Of a DNA stretch of 64,000 nucleotides, positions 1 through 7,465 are shown in pieces (position 1 is the first letter of the stretch; the number at the start of each line of letters is the position of its first letter). The notes beneath the pieces are model-generated. The model ran no database searches. It was not told the DNA's origin and saw nothing but the letters and a program-made list of their open reading frames with translations. The stretch is from Capnocytophaga catalasegens (GTDB taxonomy: Bacteria > Bacteroidota > Bacteroidia > Flavobacteriales > Flavobacteriaceae), in assembly GCF_026005215.1 (NCBI RefSeq), contig NZ_BPMA01000044.1, positions 1 to 64,000 on the forward strand, written 5' to 3'. The position numbers and the translations under genes are program-made.

Positions 1-84
1 TTTAATTACGGATATACAAATACTTTTTTGTTAGATTTTGATTATAATAAACTCTTTATAGAAAGAAATAATGCTTTTTTTCCT

Positions 85-92
85 TATTTTTG
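85..92 (+). promoter_or_regulatory. Promoter -7 box for the TonB-type receptor
   Basis: TATTTTTG matches the Bacteroidota -7 consensus TAnnTTTG. It ends 20 nt before the ATG at 113, which supports that start over the ATG at 71, since the latter lies upstream of the box. No clear TTG -33 element is visible. Confidence 0.5.
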
Positions 93-112
93 CAAAAAAA
101 TATTATTTACTA

Positions 113-2563
113 ATGAAGAAATCGACTATATTACTATTTATTATACTTTTTTCAATAGGAATTAAGGCTCAAAATGTCAAACTTACAGGTAAAGTAATTG
201 AAACTTCAACCAAGCAACCTCTCGAATATGCTACTATTACATTAGAAAATATAAATGAAATTGGCAAACTAACAGGTGGAGTTACTGATACTTATGGACG
301 ATTTTCGTTAGAAGCTCCCAAAGGAACTTATTTGTTGAAAATTCAGTTTTTTTCGTATAAAACCTATCAAATTACTCGTTTTGTTTTAAACGAAGACAAA
401 AGTTTAGGGACAATATCCTTAGATGATGACGTAGCTCAGTTAGAAGGTGTTGAGGTTGTTGGCAAAAAATCAACTGTCGAAATGCGTTTAGACAAAAAAA
501 TCTATAATGTAGGAGATGATATGACTGTAAAAGGAGGTTCTATTACTGATGTTTTGGACAATGTTCCTTCAATAAGTGTTGATAGTGAAGGAACTATCAG
601 TTTACGTGGAAGCGAAAATGTACGAGTGCTTATCAATGGAAAACCATCATCGCTTGTAGGAATGAGTCCAGAGACCCTGAAACAATTTCCTTCTGATATG
701 ATTGAAAAAGTAGAAGTAGTAACCAATCCGTCTGCACGTTATGATGCCGAAGGAACAGCTGGAATTATCAATATTGTTTTGAAAAAAGGAACAGGATTGG
801 GACTTACAGGTTCAGTAAATAGTTTTGTTGGTGTCGCTGATACTGAAAATTATGGAGCTTCAATCAATCTCAACTTGAGAGAAAAAAAATTTAACTTTTT
901 CAATACTACATCGTATCGCTACAACAATGCTAAAGGTACAACTTTGTTTGAACAAAAATCTTTTAAAAATGCAATGATTGAAAGTTATCAAGACGAATAT
1001 CGAGATAATTGGAGACTTAGACGCGGTTGGAATACCAATTTGGGTATTGAATATGCACTATCTGACAAAATTTCAATAACCAACAGCATAATGTATGGAG
1101 ATAATCGAAATGGAGCAAACGCTGATGTAAATATTTTTAACTATAATCAGAACAAAAACTTGGTTTCTAATAGATTACGACAAAGTAATGAAAAAGAAAA
1201 AGAATATAATATCCAATATTCATTCAACTATGACCAAAGATTTAACAACGACGGACATAAATTAACTGTTGATTATCAATATTCTACAGAAAAAGAAGAT
1301 GCTCACGAATATATTTATGACTTGCAAAACGAACAAAGTACTAATTTGGAAAAACAAAAAGACCATTTAGTTAAGGTTGATTATGTACTTCCATTCAGCG
1401 AAAATAGTCAGTTTGAAGCAGGTTATCAGGGTAATTTTAATAATAGAGATACTGATTATCAGGTATTTGATGAAATATCAGGAACGCTTACCTTAAATAC
1501 AAATTATAGTAATCATTTTATTTATAAAGAACAAATAAATGCTTTTTATTCGCAATATGGAAAAAAATTTGGTAAAATCAATACAATGTTGGGGCTTCGT
1601 TTCGAAGATACACATATAATTATTCAAGAACTTCAAACAGGAAAGAATAAAAAAACATATACAGGTTTGTTTCCATCAGTATTTTTAGGATACGAATTCT
1701 CTGAAAATAACCAAGTTAGTATTAGTTACACCCGTAGATTGCAACGACCTCGTAATCGATTTATCAATCCTTTTACTTCTCGAACAGGTAATACAAATCT
1801 TTTTAGAGGAAATCCAGATCTTGACCCTACTTATACAAATGCATTCGATTTAGGATATTTAACTCGGTTAGGAGGGAAGGTAACGCTCAACACATCAGCG
1901 TATTACAATTATTCAACACAGGTATTTCAGTTTGTTACCGTTGAGTCAGGAGAGTTTGTAACCATAGCGGGACTAAATGTACCGGTGATGGTACGAACAG
2001 CTGCAAATTTAGCAAATCAACATCGGTTTGGAGTAGAATTTACAACGACTTATTCACCGAAAAATAATTGGCGCTTTACATGGAATTTTAATTTTTTTAG
2101 TGAAAAAACAGAAGGAGATTTTTCATACAAAAATTATTTAGGCAATAATGTTACTCAGAATTTAAATGCTTCTACAACAAGCTGGTTTACAAGACTTTCT
2201 GCTAAAATGTTACTTCCTTTGAATATTGATTTTCAATCTACTGCTATGTATATGGGACCTCGTAAAACTGCTCAATCGGATATTCGAGGAGATTTTTTTC
2301 TGAATTTGGCACTTAGCAAAGAAATTTTTAATAAAAAGGGAACGCTTTCAATCAATGCTAGCGATGTGTTTAATTCGCGCAAAATGATTGCTGATACACA
2401 AACTCCTTCAGTGCAAACTTATTCAGAAATGCAATGGCGCCCTCGACAAATTACAATGAATTTTACATATCGATTTGGCAATCCAACAGAAAATAGGAAA
2501 AAACAACGCGACAAATCACAAAATAGAGTGGGTGATGATTCAGCAGATGAAATGATGTTTTAG
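113..2563 (+). CDS. TonB-dependent receptor-like outer membrane beta-barrel protein
   Basis: This is a protein of about 816 aa with a signal peptide that ends near GIKAQN. A carboxypeptidase-regulatory-like domain follows (about residues 20-100), then a plug-like region containing the motif LRGSENVRVLINGKPSS and the segment VVTNPSARYDAEGTAGIINIVLKK. The rest is a long beta-barrel. This is the outer-membrane-beta-barrel-family type of SusC-like receptor common in Bacteroidota, and it probably sits in the outer membrane. The substrate cannot be read from sequence, and no SusD-like partner is adjacent. An ATG at 71 is possible, but 113 gives a clean signal peptide and fits the -7 box at 85-92. 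It is convergent with the next gene. Confidence 0.88.
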   Translation: MKKSTILLFIILFSIGIKAQNVKLTGKVIETSTKQPLEYATITLENINEIGKLTGGVTDTYGRFSLEAPKGTYLLKIQFFSYKTYQITRFVLNEDKSLGTISLDDDVAQLEGVEVVGKKSTVEMRLDKKIYNVGDDMTVKGGSITDVLDNVPSISVDSEGTISLRGSENVRVLINGKPSSLVGMSPETLKQFPSDMIEKVEVVTNPSARYDAEGTAGIINIVLKKGTGLGLTGSVNSFVGVADTENYGASINLNLREKKFNFFNTTSYRYNNAKGTTLFEQKSFKNAMIESYQDEYRDNWRLRRGWNTNLGIEYALSDKISITNSIMYGDNRNGANADVNIFNYNQNKNLVSNRLRQSNEKEKEYNIQYSFNYDQRFNNDGHKLTVDYQYSTEKEDAHEYIYDLQNEQSTNLEKQKDHLVKVDYVLPFSENSQFEAGYQGNFNNRDTDYQVFDEISGTLTLNTNYSNHFIYKEQINAFYSQYGKKFGKINTMLGLRFEDTHIIIQELQTGKNKKTYTGLFPSVFLGYEFSENNQVSISYTRRLQRPRNRFINPFTSRTGNTNLFRGNPDLDPTYTNAFDLGYLTRLGGKVTLNTSAYYNYSTQVFQFVTVESGEFVTIAGLNVPVMVRTAANLANQHRFGVEFTTTYSPKNNWRFTWNFNFFSEKTEGDFSYKNYLGNNVTQNLNASTTSWFTRLSAKMLLPLNIDFQSTAMYMGPRKTAQSDIRGDFFLNLALSKEIFNKKGTLSINASDVFNSRKMIADTQTPSVQTYSEMQWRPRQITMNFTYRFGNPTENRKKQRDKSQNRVGDDSADEMMF

Positions 2564-2587
2564 CTATTTTTATTTATAAATGAAAGA

Positions 2588-2950
2588 TTAAAAATTTTCT
2601 ACCGAAATTATAGTAGCTTTCGTTGGACAATTTTCAACTTTGATTTTTACCATTTCATTATTGGTTGTAAGACCTTCTATTAAATAGGTTTTGCAAGGAG
2701 TTGAACGTGTATCACTTTGCGAAAAAACAACGTTTCCTTCCCAAAAGATAGGTTTTAAAACATCAAGCGTAAATTTTTGTTTTTCAACAGATTGATCAAT
2801 GAAAATAGTTTTGTTACGAATATCTTTCAAAACCCTACAATTTGGCAAATAGCATATCTCAACTCCTTTCCCTTTGAAGAAAAAAGCCAAAATGACAATA
2901 CCTATAGACAAACCTATGAAAAAAATTCCCAATCTTCGTACTATATCCAT
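2588..2950 (-). CDS. Small single-pass membrane protein, possibly DUF4258-like
   Basis: This is a 120-aa protein with one N-terminal transmembrane segment (about residues 7-25, LGIFFIGLSIGIVILAFFF) followed by a soluble domain with CYLPNCRVLKDIRNK and a later pair of cysteines (PCK, NCP). From memory, similar proteins are conserved in flavobacteria and are sometimes labelled DUF4258, but I could not check this. The start codon lies 2 nt after the ugd stop codon on the same strand, so it is probably the last gene of the lipA-ugd operon. Function is unknown. Confidence 0.7.
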   Translation of the reverse strand: MDIVRRLGIFFIGLSIGIVILAFFFKGKGVEICYLPNCRVLKDIRNKTIFIDQSVEKQKFTLDVLKPIFWEGNVVFSQSDTRSTPCKTYLIEGLTTNNEMVKIKVENCPTKATIISVENF

Positions 2951-2952
2951 TA

Positions 2953-4296
2953 TTATGATGTTGTTAAGTGCTGAACGCCTATTTGATAATATTCAAATCC
3001 TTGTGAAGTTAAATCAAAATTATTATATTGATTACGTCCATCAAAAATAATTTTTTCTTTGAGCAAAGAAGCTATTTTATCAAAATCAGGAATTCTAAAT
3101 TCTTTCCATTCGGTAAGTAAAATCATGGCATCAGCTCCTGAAAGTGCTTCATATTTGTCTTTGTAATAGTGTATACTGTTTTGTTCTTCTGTAAGATAAA
3201 AAGCCTGTGCTTGATAAGTAGCTTTGGGGTCATAGGCATGTATAAATGCTCCTCTTTTTATCAATTCTTTTATTACATAGATAGATGGAGCTTCACGCAT
3301 ATCGTCAGTTTCGGGTTTGAAAGAAAGTCCCCATACAGCAAATGTTTTTCCTTGCAGATTTTCTCCATATTTAGCAATTATTTTCTGTACAATCACATAT
3401 TTTTGTCGATTATTGACGGCTTCCACAGCTTCAATAAGTTCAGGCTGATAATCAAATTCGTGAGCTATTTTTTTCAAGGCTGTTACGTCTTTTGGGAAGC
3501 AAGAGCCTCCATATCCACAGCCAGGATAAATAAAACTATATCCGATACGTGCATCAGAACCAATACCTAAACGAACTTTATTAACATCAGCACCGACTTT
3601 TTCACAAATGTTGGCAATTTCGTTCATAAACGAAATTTTGGTAGCAAGCATTGCATTTGCTGCGTATTTAGTCATTTCAGCAGAACGAATATCCATCATT
3701 ATAAACCGTTCGTATTGTAAGAAGAATGGTTTATAAAGTTTTCGCATTCGCTCAAAGGCATATTCACTTTCAGCTCCTATTACCACTCTATCAGGTTTCA
3801 TAAAATCATTGACTGCTTTGCCTTCTTTCAAGAACTCAGGATTGGAAACAATATCGAAAGATAAATTACTATTTCTATGTGTAAGTTCTTGATTTACAAT
3901 ATTTTTTATTTTATCAGCAGTCCCAATAGGCACTGTCGATTTATTAACAATAATAAGTCTGTTTTGCATTGTTTTTCCGATAGACTTTGCTACATCCAAA
4001 ACATATTGCAAGTCTGCTGACCCATCATTACCCATAGGAGTTCCAACTGCTATAAAAACAAACTCTACTTGTGAAACAGCTTGTGAAATATCTGTTGTGA
4101 ATTGTAAATTTCCATTGGCAATATTATTTTTTACTAACGTTTCTAAACCGGGTTCGTATATCGGAATAATGCCTTGTTTTAGTTGGTCGATTTTCTGTTG
4201 ATTAACATCAACACATATTACTTTGTTACCCACTTCTGCAAAGCAAGTTCCCGAAACTAAGCCAACATACCCTGTTCCAATTACAGCTATTTTCAT
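2953..4296 (-). CDS. ugd: UDP-glucose 6-dehydrogenase
   Basis: The 447-aa protein oxidises UDP-glucose to UDP-glucuronate using NAD, which supplies precursors for surface polysaccharide. The N-terminal Rossmann motif GTGYVG (residues 7-12) is intact. The catalytic cysteine is C266 in GGSCFPKD, and the family signature PEFLKEG precedes it. The length is normal for the family. It lies 25 nt downstream of lipA on the same strand and is nearly contiguous with the small membrane protein after it. A related UDP-sugar dehydrogenase (for example one acting on UDP-ManNAc) is a less likely alternative. Confidence 0.93.
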   Translation of the reverse strand: MKIAVIGTGYVGLVSGTCFAEVGNKVICVDVNQQKIDQLKQGIIPIYEPGLETLVKNNIANGNLQFTTDISQAVSQVEFVFIAVGTPMGNDGSADLQYVLDVAKSIGKTMQNRLIIVNKSTVPIGTADKIKNIVNQELTHRNSNLSFDIVSNPEFLKEGKAVNDFMKPDRVVIGAESEYAFERMRKLYKPFFLQYERFIMMDIRSAEMTKYAANAMLATKISFMNEIANICEKVGADVNKVRLGIGSDARIGYSFIYPGCGYGGSCFPKDVTALKKIAHEFDYQPELIEAVEAVNNRQKYVIVQKIIAKYGENLQGKTFAVWGLSFKPETDDMREAPSIYVIKELIKRGAFIHAYDPKATYQAQAFYLTEEQNSIHYYKDKYEALSGADAMILLTEWKEFRIPDFDKIASLLKEKIIFDGRNQYNNFDLTSQGFEYYQIGVQHLTTS

Positions 4297-4321
4297 GATT
4301 TAATTTTTTCAAGAATTAAGA

Positions 4322-5191
4322 TTACAATACGTGTTTGTGTGCTTTGTAAGAAGAGCGTACCAAAGCACCACTTTCTACATGGCGAAAACCTAAGGATTTT
4401 GCTATTTCTTCATATTTTTTAAATTGGTCTGGAGTAACAAATTGCTTTACAGGTAGATGTTTTTTTGTTGGTTGCAAATATTGACCAATGGTAACTACAT
4501 CAAGTTTAGCTTCTTTTAAGTCGTGGAGTGTTTCAATTACTTCTTCTTCGGTTTCGCCTAACCCAAGCATAATTCCAGATTTTGTTCGATGTGCTCCATT
4601 TTCTTTAAGATATTTCAAAACATTTAAACTTCGATCATATTGAGCTTGAATACGAACCTCGCGGGTAAGCCTGCGAACAGTTTCCATATTGTGAGAAATA
4701 ACCTCAGGAGTAGCTTTTAAAATTCTGTCAATATTTCTTTTAACTCCTTGAAAATCAGGGATAAGTGTTTCCAGTGTAGTTTCAGGATTCATCCTACGAA
4801 TAGCACGAACGGTTTCAGCCCAGATGATACTTCCCATATCTTTCAAATCATCTCTATCAACCGAAGTAATTACGGCATGTTTGATATTCATTAGTTTAAT
4901 AGAGCGAGCTACTTTTTCAGGTTCTTCCCAGTCAAGAGTCTCTGGACGACCTGTTTTCACCCCGCAAAAACCACAAGAGCGCGTACAAATATTACCTAAA
5001 ATCATAAATGTAGCGGTTCCTTCCCCCCAACATTCCCCCATATTTGGACAACTTCCCGAAGTACAAATTGTATTAAGTTTGTATTTGTCAACTAAACTTC
5101 TAAGTTCGGTATATTTTTTCCCTGTAGGAAGTTTTACTCGAAGCCATTTGGGTTTGGGTTCAATTTCAGCAGTTTCTATTGTATTTATCAT
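4322..5191 (-). CDS. lipA: Lipoyl synthase
   Basis: This 289-aa radical SAM enzyme inserts two sulfur atoms into octanoyl groups on lipoyl-dependent enzymes. The auxiliary cluster cysteines are C43, C48 and C54 ([12 protein letters not shown]), and the radical SAM cysteines are C69, C73 and C76 (CTRSCGFC). The C-terminal RSSY signature, which ligates the auxiliary cluster, is present (VRSSYKA). It is the first gene of a minus-strand operon with ugd and the small membrane protein. A -7 box at 5218-5225 lies just upstream. Confidence 0.96.
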   Translation of the reverse strand: MINTIETAEIEPKPKWLRVKLPTGKKYTELRSLVDKYKLNTICTSGSCPNMGECWGEGTATFMILGNICTRSCGFCGVKTGRPETLDWEEPEKVARSIKLMNIKHAVITSVDRDDLKDMGSIIWAETVRAIRRMNPETTLETLIPDFQGVKRNIDRILKATPEVISHNMETVRRLTREVRIQAQYDRSLNVLKYLKENGAHRTKSGIMLGLGETEEEVIETLHDLKEAKLDVVTIGQYLQPTKKHLPVKQFVTPDQFKKYEEIAKSLGFRHVESGALVRSSYKAHKHVL

Positions 5192-5217
5192 TAGTGTTAT
5201 TTTCTATAATCAAGTGG

Positions 5218-5225
5218 CAAAGATA
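5218..5225 (-). promoter_or_regulatory. Promoter -7 box of the lipA-ugd operon
   Basis: On the minus strand this reads TATCTTTG, a match to TAnnTTTG, 27 nt before the lipA ATG. No TTG is visible at the expected -33 distance. Confidence 0.5.
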
Positions 5226-5366
5226 GTGAATTTTATTTGATTTTTGAAATAGTTTATTTTCTTTCTAAAATTGACAAAATAATCACCTTGAAGTAAAAGA
5301 ATTTTTGATAGAAAAACAAACTTTTACTTTTATAAAATAATGTAATATAGTGTAAATGGCTGATTT

Positions 5367-6149
5367 TTAATTTTTTAAACAAAAATTATCAACATCATTT
5401 AATGCAGGGAATTCAGACCTATGCTTATGTAAAGTTTTAGTGTTAAGAATTGCATAAATAATTGTTTCATCGCAAGATATTTGACCTGAAACGCATTCGC
5501 CATAGCTATTATAAACAGCGGAATGTCCATTATAAACAGCAGGATTTTTATCTACTCCCACACGATTAACACCAATAGTGTAACACATATTTTCAATAGC
5601 ACGACTTCTAAGAAGTGTATCCCAAGCCGAAATGCGCTGGCAAGGGAAGTTTGCAACAAAAACAGCCGCATCGTACCTTTCAGTATTACGTACCCAGACA
5701 GGAAATCGTAAATCGTAACAAATGAAAAGTGCTAATTTCCAGCCTTTGTAAGTGAGAAAATATTGATTTTCACCGCATTTGTATACATTTTTTTCGTGTG
5801 ATGATGTAAACAAATGACGTTTGTCATAGCAAACAAAATTTCCTTCGGGTAAAGCAATAACCAAACGATTGAAATAATTTTGTTCTTGACCAATAGCAAG
5901 ACTTCCTCCAATGGCAACATTGTATTGTTTTGCTTGTTTTTTGAGCCATTCGATAGTTTCACCTTGCATTGTTTCTGCTATTTTTTCCGCATTCGGAGAA
6001 AAACCAGAAGTAAACATTTCTGGCAGAAAGACCATATCAGTATCTGTTGAAAGCCTCGAAAGTTGATATGCTAAGCGCTCTCTATTCTCCTTTGGATTTT
6101 CCCAAGCAATATCTGTTTGGAATAAGGCTACTTTCAAAAATTCTTTCAT
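5367..6149 (-). CDS. Omega-amidase / nitrilase-family C-N hydrolase
   Basis: This is a 260-aa carbon-nitrogen hydrolase. The Glu-Lys-Cys triad is visible as E44 (LPEMF), K110 (YDKRHLF) and C144 (ICYDLRFP). The overall pattern matches YafV/Nit2-type omega-amidases, which hydrolyse alpha-ketoglutaramate or alpha-ketosuccinamate, and this is the best guess for its role. The reading frame stays open upstream to 6254. The ATG at 6149 is preferred because homologous sequence begins there and the promoter at 6173-6202 lies just upstream. The longer form would add a hydrophobic extension atypical for the family. Confidence 0.87.
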   Translation of the reverse strand: MKEFLKVALFQTDIAWENPKENRERLAYQLSRLSTDTDMVFLPEMFTSGFSPNAEKIAETMQGETIEWLKKQAKQYNVAIGGSLAIGQEQNYFNRLVIALPEGNFVCYDKRHLFTSSHEKNVYKCGENQYFLTYKGWKLALFICYDLRFPVWVRNTERYDAAVFVANFPCQRISAWDTLLRSRAIENMCYTIGVNRVGVDKNPAVYNGHSAVYNSYGECVSGQISCDETIIYAILNTKTLHKHRSEFPALNDVDNFCLKN

Positions 6150-6172
6150 AAGAAAAAAGTCAATTACCACTA

Positions 6173-6202
6173 CAAAGGTAACATCTTTATAAGAAAAAAC
6201 AA
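6173..6202 (-). promoter_or_regulatory. Promoter of the omega-amidase gene
   Basis: On the minus strand this reads TTG (6202-6200), a 19-nt spacer, then TACCTTTG (6180-6173). Both elements match the Bacteroidota consensus. Its position supports the translation start at 6149. Confidence 0.65.
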
Positions 6203-6220
6203 ATATAAAAACTATTTTTT

Positions 6221-6251
6221 CAAAAAAAAATAGCCTCAATAGTGAGGCTAT
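6221..6251 (-). terminator. Terminator of trxA
   Basis: A perfect 9-bp stem, ATAGCCTCA (6230-6238) and TGAGGCTAT (6243-6251), encloses a 4-nt loop. On the minus strand it is followed by a run of T. Confidence 0.85.
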
Positions 6252-6276
6252 CAAAGTATAATTGATTTTTTTAAGA

Positions 6277-6594
6277 TTATAGAAGTTGGTCTAAGGCATC
6301 TGTGTATGTTTTTTTAGGAGCAACACCTACTTGTCTACCTACTACTTCTCCATTCTGAAATACGAGTACCGTAGGAATATTACGTACTCCATACTTACCT
6401 GCAAATTCCTGATTCGCATCAACATCAACTTTTCCGACAACAACTTTCCCTTCGTACTCTGTAGCAATTTCTTCAATTACTGGACCTAACATACGACAGG
6501 GGCCGCACCAAGTTGCCCAAAAATCAACCAAAACAGGTTTATCACTCTTTAAAACCACTTCTTCAAAAGAAGTATCTGTTATTTGTAAAGCCAT
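6277..6594 (-). CDS. trxA: Thioredoxin
   Basis: This is a 105-aa classical thioredoxin, a cytoplasmic disulfide reductant. The active site is W29-C30-G-P-C33 within DFWATWCGPC, and the cis-proline loop RNIPT is intact. The length is normal. It appears to be monocistronic, with its own promoter (6624-6652) and an intrinsic terminator (6221-6251). Confidence 0.96.
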   Translation of the reverse strand: MALQITDTSFEEVVLKSDKPVLVDFWATWCGPCRMLGPVIEEIATEYEGKVVVGKVDVDANQEFAGKYGVRNIPTVLVFQNGEVVGRQVGVAPKKTYTDALDQLL

Positions 6595-6623
6595 TTCTTT
6601 ATTTAATTTTCGTTTATAATGTG

Positions 6624-6652
6624 CAAAGGTACAAATTTTATTTGTTATACAA
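6624..6652 (-). promoter_or_regulatory. Promoter of trxA
   Basis: On the minus strand this reads TTG (6652-6650), an 18-nt spacer, then TACCTTTG (6631-6624). It is a close match to the Bacteroidota consensus, about 30 nt before the trxA start. Confidence 0.65.
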
Positions 6653-7065
6653 ATATTTTTGTTATTGATTTTTGTAATAGTATTTATTGAAAAATCTATA
6701 ACAGAGAATTTTTTTGTCTTAAAATATTTATTATCAATAAAGTTGTAATATATTCTGACTTGTATAGAAATGTATGCCTAAATCTGGTTGTTTTTGTCAA
6801 AAGATATTAGTTTATGTTATGATTTTTTTAAATTTCAGTAGATATATTATATTTTATGGTATGAATTAAGATTGAAGATTTATTTTTACTACAAATATCG
6901 GATTTTTAGTACTGAATTAGTAGAAATAAACAGACTTATTATAAACAACTTCTTAGAATGATTTTAAATATAATATTTGTTAAATATAACTTACTAATAA
7001 TCAATATTTTTGATAATTGTTTTTATTTATTCAAAATATAATTAGTTGTAAATCAGTTATTTAGT
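6653..7065. other. AT-rich intergenic region with no recognised gene
   Basis: This stretch separates the divergent trxA and Cys-rich genes. I see no convincing ORF, tandem repeat or RNA gene in it. Confidence 0.4.
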
Positions 7066-7096
7066 TTGTTTCTAAGAAAAATACACCATACCTTTG
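7066..7096 (+). promoter_or_regulatory. Promoter of the Cys-rich protein gene
   Basis: TTG (7066-7068), a 20-nt spacer and TACCTTTG (7089-7096) fit the Bacteroidota promoter consensus. The ATG follows 44 nt later. Confidence 0.65.
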
Positions 7097-7140
7097 CCTC
7101 AGAAAATAATAAATAGGAGTTTAATAAAAAAATTAAGATT

Positions 7141-7386
7141 ATGGCTATTCGATTAGTAAATGGTTGTGCAAATTGCCAGAATTTGACAACAGAAAATGTT
7201 TGTAAAATCCACGAAACAAAGGTGGAAGCAAAATATACTTGTGACAGTTTTGATATGCGTCCAAGTTTGAAAGATGAAGTAGATTGCACAACGTGTGCCA
7301 AATATCAAACAGCAAAATGTCCTAATAAATTGCACGCTGCTGCCGAAATGCTTTGCAATGATTGGACTCCAAAGGCTGAGGCTTAA
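7141..7386 (+). CDS. Small Cys-rich, probably zinc-binding protein with an internal duplication
   Basis: This is an 81-aa protein with eight cysteines arranged as two similar modules. Module 1 uses C9, C12, C21 and C34, and module 2 uses C49, C52, C60 and C72. Each module is CxxC, then 7-8 residues, Cys, then 11-12 residues, Cys. Each also has a histidine between its last two cysteines (H24, H65) and closes with a similar phrase (CDSF, CNDW). There is no signal peptide, so it is probably cytoplasmic. Metal binding is inferred. The gene has a strong promoter and its own terminator, so it is expressed alone. Function is unknown. Confidence 0.8.
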   Translation: MAIRLVNGCANCQNLTTENVCKIHETKVEAKYTCDSFDMRPSLKDEVDCTTCAKYQTAKCPNKLHAAAEMLCNDWTPKAEA

Positions 7387-7408
7387 AACTACAACAACAA
7401 TAAATCTA

Positions 7409-7435
7409 AAAATGTCCCTACAAGGGGCATTTTTT
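7409..7435 (+). terminator. Terminator of the Cys-rich protein gene
   Basis: A 9-bp stem (7410-7418 with 7424-7432, including one G-T pair) encloses a 5-nt loop. The second arm runs into a tract of T. Confidence 0.8.
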
Positions 7436-7465
7436 ATTTATTGAAAATCAATAAATTATATATGT

